A DNA stretch of 64,000 nucleotides, taken from assembly GCF_007990775.1 (NCBI RefSeq), contig NZ_BJXB01000013.1:110136-174135 (forward strand). The letters are read 5' to 3'. The position numbers and the translations under genes were made by a program. Shown here in pieces: positions 7,715 to 15,536 of this stretch; the stretch's first letter is position 1; each line of letters starts with the position of its first letter. Under the pieces are notes generated by a model. The model was not told the origin of the DNA. It saw only the letters and a list, made by a program, of their open reading frames with translations, and did no database searches. This DNA is from Deinococcus cellulosilyticus NBRC 106333 = KACC 11606 (GTDB taxonomy: Bacteria; Deinococcota; Deinococci; Deinococcales; Deinococcaceae).

Positions 7715-9166
7715 CTAATATTTGAACAAAATGGCATGCTCCATGCCTGCTTTGCGCAGGTTTTCCAGCCACAGGCCTCTGTTTTCACCGTTTTGCATTT
7801 CGGTGAGGTCATCAAGGGGGCACAGCACCTGTTCGTCTTTTGAGAACTGCACGCTGGCTCCAGGTCGGGCCTCCACTTTCCATCCCAGGTCATACAGGCC
7901 TACAGCGAACAGGAAACGCACCACCATCCAGGGGTAACCGTCCCCCTGGGGGTCACTGGGGTGACGCATGCTTTCAAAGAGCCGGAAGCGCCGGGTGTCA
8001 TCCAGCAGTTGCAGGGTGATGTTCTCCAGGGTCTGCCCGACAAACAGGTGGCGGTGCTTTGCGCTGGCTTCTCTCCAGAAAGGCATCCAGACCTGTTCAC
8101 CCACGGTGTCCCAGTCAATGTTCTGCAACTTGCTGAAGGCTTCCTGTCCACCCAGGAATTTCAGCAGGTTGAGTTCCTGCTGGGCGGGATCACGGAGCAG
8201 GTTCAGGGCAAACTGTTCAGAGGGAGGCTCAGGGGTGGGGTCCAGTTTGCCCAGGGCCTCAATGCGTTTGTGCATGCTGGGGTGGGTCTGCAGGGCGTGT
8301 TCTTCTTCGTTGCTCTGCTCGTAGTGGTTTTTCCAGAAGTCCTGGATTCTGGGGACCTCAAGGTAGCTGTAATAACCGCCCATGATGGGAGGTTTGTAAC
8401 CAGAATTCAGGATGGGGACCACTTCACTGCTCCAGTAGTGGTCAAAGCTTCCCCCAAGATGCCCGACCTTCTGCAGGGCAGCCGTCATGGCCGCAGCACT
8501 GGTGTGGCTTGCAGCAAAACGGTCCGCCTGGTACTCCTGGGCCCTGGAGATGCCGTGGGTCAGTTTCAGGTACATGTTGCCGTAGGCAATGAAGATCTTG
8601 CCAATGAAGTTGTCGGACATGTTCTGCACGGTGCGAAAGAGCGCTGAACGGGTCTGGTAGATGAAGGCCCCGAGTCGGGTGTCTCCTCCATGATAGTGGC
8701 CGTACTCATGGGCAAGCACCGCTTTGAATTCCTGCTCGGTCAGCATGTGCATCAGGGGAAGTCCCACCGCCATGCGCCGTTTCCTGAAAAGGCCCAGAAA
8801 TCCCAGGTTCTCCTGCACCCAGGCATTGTTTTCAAAAATCAGGTACACCTCATCGGGCATCTTCTGGCCGGTTTTTGCGCTGAGGTCCTGCAACATCCGT
8901 TTGAGGGGCAGATGTTCATTCAGGTTGAGTTTAAGACCGGGGGCCTGAAACCGTTCAAATCGGGGCAGGATGCTCCAGATGATGATCGCACCACCAATGA
9001 AAGACAGAATGTAAATTTTGATGAGTCCAATGTTGAAACTGTGGCTCCACAGGGTGAGAAACACCGGCAAGAGCAACAAAAAGAGTCCAATTCCCAGAGC
9101 AAGCGCATAAAAACCAATCATCAGCATGAGTGCCAGCAAGGCACGGGACATCAGGGGGCGATTCAT
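7715..9166 (-). CDS. M48 family membrane metallopeptidase
   Basis: 483 residues. Two N-terminal membrane segments (about 8-38 and 46-68) anchor it. The zinc site is HEYGHYH near residue 152, and the third ligand is in QEYQADRFA about 80 residues later, as in HtpX/Ste24-type M48 peptidases. The C-terminal 230 residues carry a poorly conserved cytosolic region. TATAAT on the minus strand (9180-9175) ends 8 nt before the ATG. A paralogue of the same layout lies at 10180-11634 on the other side of an SDR gene. The substrate is unknown; membrane-protein quality control is the family theme. Confidence 0.85.
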   Translation of the reverse strand: MNRPLMSRALLALMLMIGFYALALGIGLFLLLLPVFLTLWSHSFNIGLIKIYILSFIGGAIIIWSILPRFERFQAPGLKLNLNEHLPLKRMLQDLSAKTGQKMPDEVYLIFENNAWVQENLGFLGLFRKRRMAVGLPLMHMLTEQEFKAVLAHEYGHYHGGDTRLGAFIYQTRSALFRTVQNMSDNFIGKIFIAYGNMYLKLTHGISRAQEYQADRFAASHTSAAAMTAALQKVGHLGGSFDHYWSSEVVPILNSGYKPPIMGGYYSYLEVPRIQDFWKNHYEQSNEEEHALQTHPSMHKRIEALGKLDPTPEPPSEQFALNLLRDPAQQELNLLKFLGGQEAFSKLQNIDWDTVGEQVWMPFWREASAKHRHLFVGQTLENITLQLLDDTRRFRLFESMRHPSDPQGDGYPWMVVRFLFAVGLYDLGWKVEARPGASVQFSKDEQVLCPLDDLTEMQNGENRGLWLENLRKAGMEHAILFKY

Positions 9167-9421
9167 ATGCCCTGATTATAATTCTCTGGCCTGCTTTGCC
9201 CATGAGCCAGATGTCACATCGAAATCAAAACGGTCTAAATCCATCAGCGTATGTTTAAACATCCAGAACACCGGGAAGAGAAACGAAGGGGTGAGAAAAC
9301 CACAGGAAACCTGAAAATCGCAGCAAGGTTCACAGATCAACTCCATGCAGGATCATGGATGTGAAACTGCAGCGAGAGGCTTGATGGTCTGTGAATGCTC
9401 CATTTCCCCTAAGCTGAAGGC

Positions 9422-10174
9422 ATGGAACTCACAGGCAAAAAAATCGTTGTGACAGGGGCAGCGTCCGGAATTGGACGTGCTCTGCTGACCTTGCTGTGCG
9501 AACAAGACGTGCAGGTGGTCGCTGTGGATCTGACTGCTGTACAGCCCACTGATTTCCCTGCTCCCCACAAAATTCTTCCTCTGGTCATAGACCTTGCCGG
9601 GAAGGGCACAACAGAGCACATCCTGCAGCAGGCTGTAGAACGGATGGGTCGGGTGGATGTGTTTTTTGCCAATGCAGGCTTTGCCTACTACGAGACCCTG
9701 GAAAATCCAGACCAGGACCATTTGGAGCGGATTTTTCAGGTGAATGTGTACGCGGCCATTGATGCTGCGCTGGGCATGCAGGCCCTGAACCGCCAGAAGC
9801 CTTACCGGGTGGTGATCACCTCATCAGCAATGGCGTACATTCCACTTCCGAAGTATGCCCTGTATTCGGCCACCAAAGCCGCCCTGCATGCTTTTGCAGA
9901 CAGTTACCGCTGGCAGCTCTCTGATCCCAGATCGCTGGTGCTGGTCTACCCCATTGCGACCCAGACAGGCTTTTTTGGCAAAGCCAGTGCTCGAACACCC
10001 CTTCCCTACCCAAGCCAGACCCCAGAAGAGGTGGCAAGGGCCATCCTGAAGGGCATTGAACGCAACGAAACCTCCATTTTTCCCTCTGAGGTCTTCTGGC
10101 TGGGTCTGAAGCTGAAAGCGGTCCTGCCTTTTTTGCACCGTTTCATCCAGTGGAGAGAACAGGTGCGCAGGTAA
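9422..10174 (+). CDS. short-chain dehydrogenase/reductase (SDR)
   Basis: 250 residues with a classical SDR layout: the cofactor-binding TGAASGIG at residues 11-18, NAG near 81-83, catalytic Ser in ITSSAMAYIP, and YALYSATKAA with the Tyr-x3-Lys pair. The C-terminal part carries a hydrophobic stretch (SEVFWLGLKLKAVLPFLHRFI). TAAGCT ends 6 nt before the ATG, a leaderless arrangement. The substrate cannot be named. It lies between two minus-strand M48 peptidase genes. Confidence 0.88.
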   Translation: MELTGKKIVVTGAASGIGRALLTLLCEQDVQVVAVDLTAVQPTDFPAPHKILPLVIDLAGKGTTEHILQQAVERMGRVDVFFANAGFAYYETLENPDQDHLERIFQVNVYAAIDAALGMQALNRQKPYRVVITSSAMAYIPLPKYALYSATKAALHAFADSYRWQLSDPRSLVLVYPIATQTGFFGKASARTPLPYPSQTPEEVARAILKGIERNETSIFPSEVFWLGLKLKAVLPFLHRFIQWREQVRR

Positions 10175-10179
10175 GGGGG

Positions 10180-11634
10180 TCAGGCCATAAAGGCTTTGCT
10201 GGTGGTCAGTGGTGCATCCACATCCACACCTGCATTCCACAGGTCTTTGAGCCAGTGGGCAGGCAGCAACTGGCCTGAGCGCATGTTCCAGACGTCTTCA
10301 AAGACCCTCAGGGAACAGTCCTGCTTCTGGCACACCACCGGGTCTCCCGGAAGCGTCTGAACCGTCCAGCCCTGGCGGTGGAGGGCCAGCAGCACCTGAA
10401 CCCTCAGGTTGTGCCAGGCCTGTTCATCTTCGGGTTCATTCCAGGGTTGCAATTTGTGCAGAAGCTGGTGTTTCACCCCGTACTGGTCCAGCCGTCCAGC
10501 CAGCGTTCGGAGGGTGAGGTCCCAGAAGGCACCCTGGTACAGGGAAAGCTGCTCCTGCCAGATCTTCACCCAGACTTTTTCTCCCACTTCGGTCCACAAG
10601 ATGGCCTGGAACCGGGACGCATCTTCACCACCGAAATGCTGCAGCACCAGGGTTTCCAGAACCTCCGGGTGTTCAAGCAGGGTGAGGGCTGCCGGGGTGA
10701 GGTCCTTCAGGTGGGTTGGGGGTAAATTCCTGAGGGCTTCTGCCCGGCACACAAAACTGGGGTGGGTGTCATAGGGGTCTTCTGGTTCTTCTGAGAGATC
10801 CTGCAGGTGATGTTGAAGGCCAGAACCCTGCAGGTAATGCTGATAGCCCTGCAAGATGGGCGGCTGGTAACCCAGATTCAGCACAGGAATCACCTCGATC
10901 TGCCAGTAGGCCTCGAAGGTGGCCCCGAGGTCATGCACTTTTTTCAGGGCCTGCACCATGATTTCCGGGCTGGTCAGCTGGGCAGCAATGCGGTCTGCAG
11001 CGTACTCCTGTCTTCTGGACATGCGCTGGGTCATCTGCAGAAAGAGCCTCCCGTACCACAGAAAAGGCCTGTGCAACATGGGAGTGTGGCCTTCATTCTG
11101 GGCATGCAGGATGCGCAAAATGGCATGCCGTGCCCCATGAACCAGGTGGACCATGCGGGTGTCTCCGGCGTGGTAATGACCAAATTCGTGGGCCAGCACA
11201 GCCCGGAATTCCTCCACAGTCAGCTGTTGCATCAGGGACAGGCCCAGACCCATCCTGCGTTTTCCCTGAAATCCCAGGAAGGTGCTTTCCTGCACCCAGG
11301 CATTGTTGTCCAGCATCAGGTACACCTCGTCTGGCAGGGGTTGATGGGTCTGTTCAGCGATCTCTGACAGCAAGGCCTGGAGCCTCGGGTGATCTCTCAG
11401 GTGCAACTGTGGCCCTGGAGGCTGAAAGGGCCGGTGTCTGGGAAAGGTGATCCACAGGAGCAGCATTCCAGACCCCATCTGCAACACCTGAACAGGAGTG
11501 AGCGTGGAGGTGGAGATCCATTCCACCACAGGCACCACCACCAGCAGCAGGGCTCCACACCACGCCAGGAGGTACACCCCGGCGACGAACACCAGGACCT
11601 GATGCAGGTATGGGCGGTGCCGCTGTGGAGACAT
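10180..11634 (-). CDS. M48 family membrane metallopeptidase (paralogue)
   Basis: 484 residues, clearly a paralogue of the protein at 7715-9166: two N-terminal membrane segments, then NNAWVQESTFLGFQGKRRMG and HEFGHYHAGD with the HExxH zinc motif. QEYAADRIAA supplies the third ligand. The block order is the same and the tail is again weakly conserved. I prefer the ATG at 11634; a TTG at 11655 in the same frame would add seven residues. Neither start has a convincing ribosome binding site. It ends 5 bp from the convergent SDR gene. Confidence 0.85.
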   Translation of the reverse strand: MSPQRHRPYLHQVLVFVAGVYLLAWCGALLLVVVPVVEWISTSTLTPVQVLQMGSGMLLLWITFPRHRPFQPPGPQLHLRDHPRLQALLSEIAEQTHQPLPDEVYLMLDNNAWVQESTFLGFQGKRRMGLGLSLMQQLTVEEFRAVLAHEFGHYHAGDTRMVHLVHGARHAILRILHAQNEGHTPMLHRPFLWYGRLFLQMTQRMSRRQEYAADRIAAQLTSPEIMVQALKKVHDLGATFEAYWQIEVIPVLNLGYQPPILQGYQHYLQGSGLQHHLQDLSEEPEDPYDTHPSFVCRAEALRNLPPTHLKDLTPAALTLLEHPEVLETLVLQHFGGEDASRFQAILWTEVGEKVWVKIWQEQLSLYQGAFWDLTLRTLAGRLDQYGVKHQLLHKLQPWNEPEDEQAWHNLRVQVLLALHRQGWTVQTLPGDPVVCQKQDCSLRVFEDVWNMRSGQLLPAHWLKDLWNAGVDVDAPLTTSKAFMA

Positions 11635-11747
11635 GTTTTCATGATAGGCGTCCAAAAAAGGTTTTTTGTCTCTTTTCAGGTCTCTGGCTGTCAGACACCA
11701 GACCTCAACTTGTGTGCAAATGATGAACTTTTACTTAGTATAAAGTG

Positions 11748-11762
11748 ATATCATTTCGATAT
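11748..11762. promoter_or_regulatory. small inverted repeat upstream of the SPFH gene
   Basis: ATATC and GATAT arms separated by 5 bp sit between a TAGTAT hexamer (possible -10) and the ribosome binding site. It could be an operator for the ribbon-helix-helix protein of the same operon; this is untested. Confidence 0.3.
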
Positions 11763-11772
11763 AGGAGGAGTC

Positions 11773-12627
11773 ATGGAAAGCAAAGAAATTCGTTTGATCA
11801 GTTTGCCCGGAGCCGTGATGTTTTTTGTCAATCTGGCGGTTTTTGCAGCAGGCCTTTACCTGTTCAGTCAGGAAGGCAATGGTCCCCTGTGGGGCACCTT
11901 GGTGGTGGTGGTGGGGTTCTTCCTGCTGTTCGGGAATTATCTGGTGCAGCCCAACCAGGCCGTGGTTGCCACCCTCTTTGGTCGCTATGTGGGCACCAAT
12001 CGGGTGAACGGGTGGTACTGGACCAACCCCTTCACCTCCAGAAAGAGCATCTCCCTGCGGATCCGCAACTTCAACAGCGAGAAACTGAAGGTCAACGACC
12101 TGCACGGCAACCCCATTGAGATTGCTGCTGTGATCGTCTGGAGGGTGGTGGATTCTGCCAAGGCCAGCTTCGATGTGGAAAGCTACAAGGACTTTGTGGC
12201 CATCCAGAGCGAAACAGCGCTGCGCCACCTGGCCGCCCGTTACCCCTACGATGACCATGACACCAGTGGCCTGTCCCTGCGGGGCAATGCCGACGAGGTG
12301 GTGCAGACGCTGCGCGATGAGTTGCAGGCCCGCCTGACTGCCGCTGGCGTGGAGATCCTGGAAGCCCGCCTCTCCCACCTGGCTTACGCCCCTGAAATCG
12401 CCCATGCCATGCTTCAAAGACAGCAGGCCAGTGCCATTCTGGCGGCCCGTCAGATCATTGTGGAAGGTGCAGTGGGCATGGTGCAGATGGCCCTCACCAA
12501 ACTTTCCGATGAGCACATTGTGGAGCTTGATGAGGAGCGCAAAGCCCAGATGGTCTCCAACCTGCTGGTCGTCCTCACCTCAGAACGCAGCACCCAGCCA
12601 GTGATCAATGCCGGCAGCCTTTACTGA
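11773..12627 (+). CDS. SPFH (band 7) domain membrane protein
   Basis: 284 residues. Two N-terminal hydrophobic segments (about 12-32 and 37-57) are followed by the SPFH/band 7 fold: NQAVVATLFGRYVGT, LRIRNFNSEKLKVNDLHGNPIEIAAVIVWRV, then a helical region with ARLSHLAYAPEIAHAMLQRQQA. Proteins of this type form membrane-associated oligomeric scaffolds. It is followed after 38 nt by a small ribbon-helix-helix protein, a pairing seen in other bacteria. GGAGGAG precedes the ATG, and the dyad ATATC-N5-GATAT (about 11748-11762) lies just upstream. Confidence 0.85.
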   Translation: MESKEIRLISLPGAVMFFVNLAVFAAGLYLFSQEGNGPLWGTLVVVVGFFLLFGNYLVQPNQAVVATLFGRYVGTNRVNGWYWTNPFTSRKSISLRIRNFNSEKLKVNDLHGNPIEIAAVIVWRVVDSAKASFDVESYKDFVAIQSETALRHLAARYPYDDHDTSGLSLRGNADEVVQTLRDELQARLTAAGVEILEARLSHLAYAPEIAHAMLQRQQASAILAARQIIVEGAVGMVQMALTKLSDEHIVELDEERKAQMVSNLLVVLTSERSTQPVINAGSLY

Positions 12628-12665
12628 GATGGCCCTGCCCCCCGTTTCTGAGGAGGTGAGAGCTG

Positions 12666-12869
12666 TTGAGTGGGCGCAAGAGTTTCCCGCTGAGAATCCA
12701 GCCCGAGTTGTTTGATGTTCTGGAACGCTGGGCCTCTGATGAGTTCCGCAGTGTCAATGGCCAGATCGAATACCTCCTGATGGAGGCTGCACGCAAAGCA
12801 GGACGGCTTAAAACTAAGAACTCTAAAGAAACCAAAGAATCTTTAGATCGTGAAGAGGAGGCACCGTGA
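12666..12869 (+). CDS. Arc-type ribbon-helix-helix protein
   Basis: 67 residues. SFPLRIQPELFDVLERWAS followed by EFRSVNGQIEYLLMEAARKAGR is the strand-helix-helix pattern of Arc/MetJ-like DNA-binding proteins. A charged tail rich in Lys and Glu follows. The start is TTG with GGAGGTGAGAGC directly upstream, giving a spacing of 8. It is the second gene of the SPFH operon. It may bind the operon promoter, or it may tether DNA or partner proteins to the SPFH scaffold; the sequence does not decide. Confidence 0.75.
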   Translation: MSGRKSFPLRIQPELFDVLERWASDEFRSVNGQIEYLLMEAARKAGRLKTKNSKETKESLDREEEAP

Positions 12870-12890
12870 ATCCGGTGCCTCCTCTTCTGT
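12856..12890 (+). terminator. intrinsic terminator of the SPFH operon
   Basis: GAGGAGGCACCG and CGGTGCCTCCTC form a 12-bp stem that includes the stop codon of the ribbon-helix-helix gene. TTCTGTT follows. Confidence 0.8.
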
Positions 12891-13082
12891 TCTGCAAAGT
12901 TTGGGTGTCTGCAAGGGGGTGCTTTTTCATTAGACTCAGCAAATTTTTCTAATTTTTCTTTTAATGAAAAGACATTGTGAAAATTTTTTCTTATTACTTG
13001 AAGAACGTTAAATATTCGCTCTCAGACGGTTTATTTTCGCATCAGAACGGCTTTTTTTGTAACTTACACAATAATTACAGGG
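12891..13082. other. AT-rich intergenic region upstream of carD
   Basis: No gene is seen. The stretch is far richer in A and T than its surroundings, with T-runs and inverted TTTTCATTA / TTAATGAAAA blocks about 40 bp apart. It could act as an UP-like element or protein-binding region for the promoter at 13083. Confidence 0.4.
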
Positions 13083-13111
13083 TTGCCATGCTGACAGTTT
13101 TCTGTTAGAAT
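13083..13111 (+). promoter_or_regulatory. promoter of the carD leader
   Basis: TTGCCA (13083-13088), a 17-bp spacer and TAGAAT (13106-13111) form one of the best sigma-70-type promoters in the window. The expected start point coincides with the ATG at 13118. Confidence 0.75.
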
Positions 13112-13117
13112 TCCTTT

Positions 13118-13189
13118 ATGGGTCATTTGTATACAATCGCTAACCTCGAAAATGTGCAAATGATCACCAAGAACCCCACAGCAGTCTAG
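13118..13189 (+). CDS. 23-residue leaderless ORF in the carD leader
   Basis: ATG lies 6 nt after the TAGAAT -10 box. The ORF runs 23 codons to TAG (peptide begins MGHLYTIANL and ends NPTAV). Six nt after the stop codon an intrinsic terminator begins, so promoter, ORF and terminator make a unit of about 110 nt directly upstream of carD. There is no run of a single amino acid, so a classical attenuator peptide is not obvious. Alternatives are a small RNA whose ATG is coincidental, or a genuine small protein. Confidence 0.5.
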   Translation: MGHLYTIANLENVQMITKNPTAV

Positions 13190-13194
13190 CGAAC

Positions 13195-13226
13195 AACAGC
13201 CCGAACTCACGTCTGGGCTGTTTTTG
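13195..13226 (+). terminator. intrinsic terminator between the leader ORF and carD
   Basis: AACAGCCC (13195-13202) and GGGCTGTT (13215-13222) pair perfectly around a 12-base loop, followed by TTTTG. It lies 55 nt before the carD start codon. Confidence 0.8.
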
Positions 13227-13236
13227 TGTTGGAACA

Positions 13237-13263
13237 ATGCCCCTCCTCCTTTTATAGGGGCAT
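13237..13263 (+). promoter_or_regulatory. hairpin before the carD ribosome binding site
   Basis: ATGCCCC (13237-13243) and GGGGCAT (13257-13263) form a perfect 7-bp stem ending just before AGGAAAGG. A second promoter may overlap it: TTGGAA (13229-13234), 18 bp, TATAGG (13253-13258). Either reading would let carD be expressed independently of the terminator upstream. Confidence 0.45.
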
Positions 13264-13280
13264 CAGGAAAGGGTGTTAGT

Positions 13281-13775
13281 GTGAAAAAGTACCTTTACAA
13301 TACAGGTGACCGTGTCGTGCTTCCCCCCTATGGCGTTGGAGTGGTCAGCGGCATCTCCACCAAGTGCGTTGCCAACACCACCTGCTCCTACTACCAGGTG
13401 GAATTCCCCAATGGAACCTCCAAGGCCTACGTGCCTGTGGAGTCTGCAGCCAACCTGCGTCCAGCCCTCAACGAGAAGGACGTGCCCGAAATCCTCAACC
13501 GCCTGACCCAGGGCCGTTACCCCCTGCCCCGCCAGTGGTCCGCCCGTCACCGCAAGGTCACCGACATCCTCGCCACCGGCAACCCTTTCGAGATTGCCAC
13601 CCTGGCTGCAGAACTGCGCCGCTGGAACATCGAGCGTGGCCTGCCTGACCTGGACCGCCAGGCCTTCCGCAAAGCCCTGAAGCTGATTGGCCAGGAAATC
13701 TCCGAACTGAGCACCGACGGCGTGGAAACCATCCGCGACATCATTCAGGAAGAACTCCAGAACGACGCCAACTGA
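13281..13775 (+). CDS. CarD-family transcriptional regulator
   Basis: 164 residues. The N-terminal CarD/TRCF RNA polymerase-interacting domain reads GDRVVLPPYGVGVVSGIS ... YYQVEFPNGTSKAYVPVE, followed by a helical C-terminal domain (WSARHRKVTDILATGNPFEIA ... LADRQAF-like helices). CarD proteins bind the RNA polymerase beta subunit and stabilise open complexes at many promoters. The start is GTG at 13281 with AGGAAAGG upstream. The leader contains a terminator and a small ORF, so its level is probably regulated after initiation. Confidence 0.9.
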   Translation: MKKYLYNTGDRVVLPPYGVGVVSGISTKCVANTTCSYYQVEFPNGTSKAYVPVESAANLRPALNEKDVPEILNRLTQGRYPLPRQWSARHRKVTDILATGNPFEIATLAAELRRWNIERGLPDLDRQAFRKALKLIGQEISELSTDGVETIRDIIQEELQNDAN

Positions 13776-13791
13776 GACTTGAAAATTTCCG

Positions 13792-13818
13792 CCCCCGGCC
13801 AGAGGTCGGGGGTGTTTT
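13792..13818 (+). terminator. intrinsic terminator of carD
   Basis: CCCCCG / CGGGGG stem with a nine-base loop followed by TGTTTT, 17 nt after the stop codon. Confidence 0.75.
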
Positions 13819-13825
13819 CATGGGG

Positions 13826-14224
13826 TCAGAAGTGGGTCTCCAGCAGCCTGGTTTTCACAGCTTCAGGCAGCACAGGCAAATCCGCAAGCCGACTCAGGGG
13901 CACCCACACTGGGGTATAAGTGCCATTTCCCAGGCCTGAGAACTCCGGTCCCTGACCTGTCCCAAAAGTGCCTCCTCTGACCTTGCATACAAAAAAGCCT
14001 TCGTGAGACTGTCCATGCAATTCTGCGAACAGGGAGGAAACTTCAATTTCCAGCCCCAGTTCCTCCAGAATTTCCCTGCGCACACCCTCCTCAGGGGTCT
14101 CCCCTGCCTCAATTCCTCCTCCAGGAAACACGTAATACTGCACCGGAGCACCCTCCAGCATTTTTTCTCTGTGAATCAGGGCAACATGGTCCTTTTCAAT
14201 CAGGATGGCACGGACTCTTTGCAT
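13826..14224 (-). CDS. Nudix hydrolase
   Basis: 132 residues. The Nudix box is GGGIEAGETPEEGVRREILE followed by ELGLE (Gx5Ex7REUxEExGU), around residues 36-60. These enzymes hydrolyse nucleoside diphosphates linked to another group, such as damaged dNTPs, ADP-ribose or dinucleoside polyphosphates; the substrate cannot be told here. TAAACT on the minus strand ends 7 nt before the ATG. The gene is divergent from proA, with 82 bp between the starts. Confidence 0.9.
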   Translation of the reverse strand: MQRVRAILIEKDHVALIHREKMLEGAPVQYYVFPGGGIEAGETPEEGVRREILEELGLEIEVSSLFAELHGQSHEGFFVCKVRGGTFGTGQGPEFSGLGNGTYTPVWVPLSRLADLPVLPEAVKTRLLETHF

Positions 14225-14306
14225 GCCACACAGTTTAGCCTTTGCACCCTCTGGTAGATATAGGCTGATCGGCGTGGTTTTTGCAGGGCACTTTTATACT
14301 GTTCTC

Positions 14307-15536
14307 ATGCTCAAAGAGCTTTTCACACAAGCCAGAGTCGCCAGTCGCACCCTTGCGCGGGCGAACCGCAATCATGCTTTAAATGCCATCAAAAAACACC
14401 TTGCTGCCCACATCCCTGAAATTCTGAAAGAGAACAGCATCGATGTGGAAAACGAACGCCAGAAAGGCACGAGTGCTGCCCTGGTGGACCGTCTGACCCT
14501 CACCGAAAAACGCATGGAAGGGATTTTAGAGGCCATTGATCAGGTGATTGCCCTGCCTGATCCGGTGGGCCGCGTTCTTGAAGGGTGGCGTCACCCCCAG
14601 GGCATGCAGATTGAGAAAGTGACTGTGCCTTTCGGGGTGATCGGGATGATCTATGAGTCCCGGCCCAACGTGACCGTGGACGCCGCCATCCTGTGCCTCA
14701 AAGCAGGGAGTGCTGTGATCCTGCGTGGCAGCAGCAACGCCCTGAACTCCAACCGTGCACTGGTGAAAGCCATGCGCGAGGGCCTGAAAGAAGCTGGCCT
14801 CAATGAGAACGCCATTTCCCTGATCGACTCCACCGACCGGTCCAGCGTCACCGAACTGCTGACCGCCAGGGGCTTTGTGGATCTGGTGATTCCCCGGGGA
14901 GGTGCAGGCCTGATCAACCATGTGGTGCAGAACGCAAAAGTGCCCGTGATTGAAACCGGGGTGGGCAACTGCCACCTGTACGTGCACCGGGATGCTGACC
15001 TGAACAGCGCACTGAAAATCCTGATGAACGGCAAGACCCAGCGTCCAGGCGTGTGCAACGCCCTGGAAACCCTGCTGGTCGATCAGGAGATCGCTTCTGC
15101 CTTCCTGCCCAGGGCCGTCAAAGCCCTCAGGGATGCAGGTGTGGAAGTCCGTGGGGATGAGGACACCCAGATGTATGCCCCTGGTGTGGTGGCCGCCACC
15201 GAAGAGGACTGGAGCACCGAGTTTCTGGACCTCATCATCGCTGTGAAAGTGGTGAAGGGTCTCGATGAGGCCATCAACCACATCAACACCTACGGTTCCC
15301 AGCACAGTGAGGCCATCGTCACCGAGAGCCTGAAAGCCGCCGAGCAGTTCCAGAACGAAGTGGACGCTGCCGCAGTTTATGTGAATGTCTCCACACGTTT
15401 CACCGATGGCTTTGAATTTGGTTTCGGGGCCGAGATTGGCATTTCCACCCAGAAAATGCACGCCAGAGGACCGATGGGCCTCAGGGAAATGGTGACCATC
15501 CAGTACCGCATCCGGGGAGAAGGGCAGGTCCGATGA
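14307..15536 (+). CDS. proA: glutamate-5-semialdehyde dehydrogenase (gamma-glutamyl phosphate reductase)
   Basis: 409 residues, the normal length. NADPH-dependent reduction of gamma-glutamyl phosphate, second step of proline synthesis. Motifs include VPFGVIGMIYESRPNVTVDAA, ILRGSSNALNSN and the catalytic-cysteine region KTQRPGVCNALETLLV. TATACT (14295-14300) ends 6 nt before the ATG at 14307, and there is no ribosome binding site, so I chose this start over the longer in-frame extension. It overlaps proB by 4 nt (ATGA), so the two are translationally coupled; proA-before-proB order is worth noting. Confidence 0.96.
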   Translation: MLKELFTQARVASRTLARANRNHALNAIKKHLAAHIPEILKENSIDVENERQKGTSAALVDRLTLTEKRMEGILEAIDQVIALPDPVGRVLEGWRHPQGMQIEKVTVPFGVIGMIYESRPNVTVDAAILCLKAGSAVILRGSSNALNSNRALVKAMREGLKEAGLNENAISLIDSTDRSSVTELLTARGFVDLVIPRGGAGLINHVVQNAKVPVIETGVGNCHLYVHRDADLNSALKILMNGKTQRPGVCNALETLLVDQEIASAFLPRAVKALRDAGVEVRGDEDTQMYAPGVVAATEEDWSTEFLDLIIAVKVVKGLDEAINHINTYGSQHSEAIVTESLKAAEQFQNEVDAAAVYVNVSTRFTDGFEFGFGAEIGISTQKMHARGPMGLREMVTIQYRIRGEGQVR

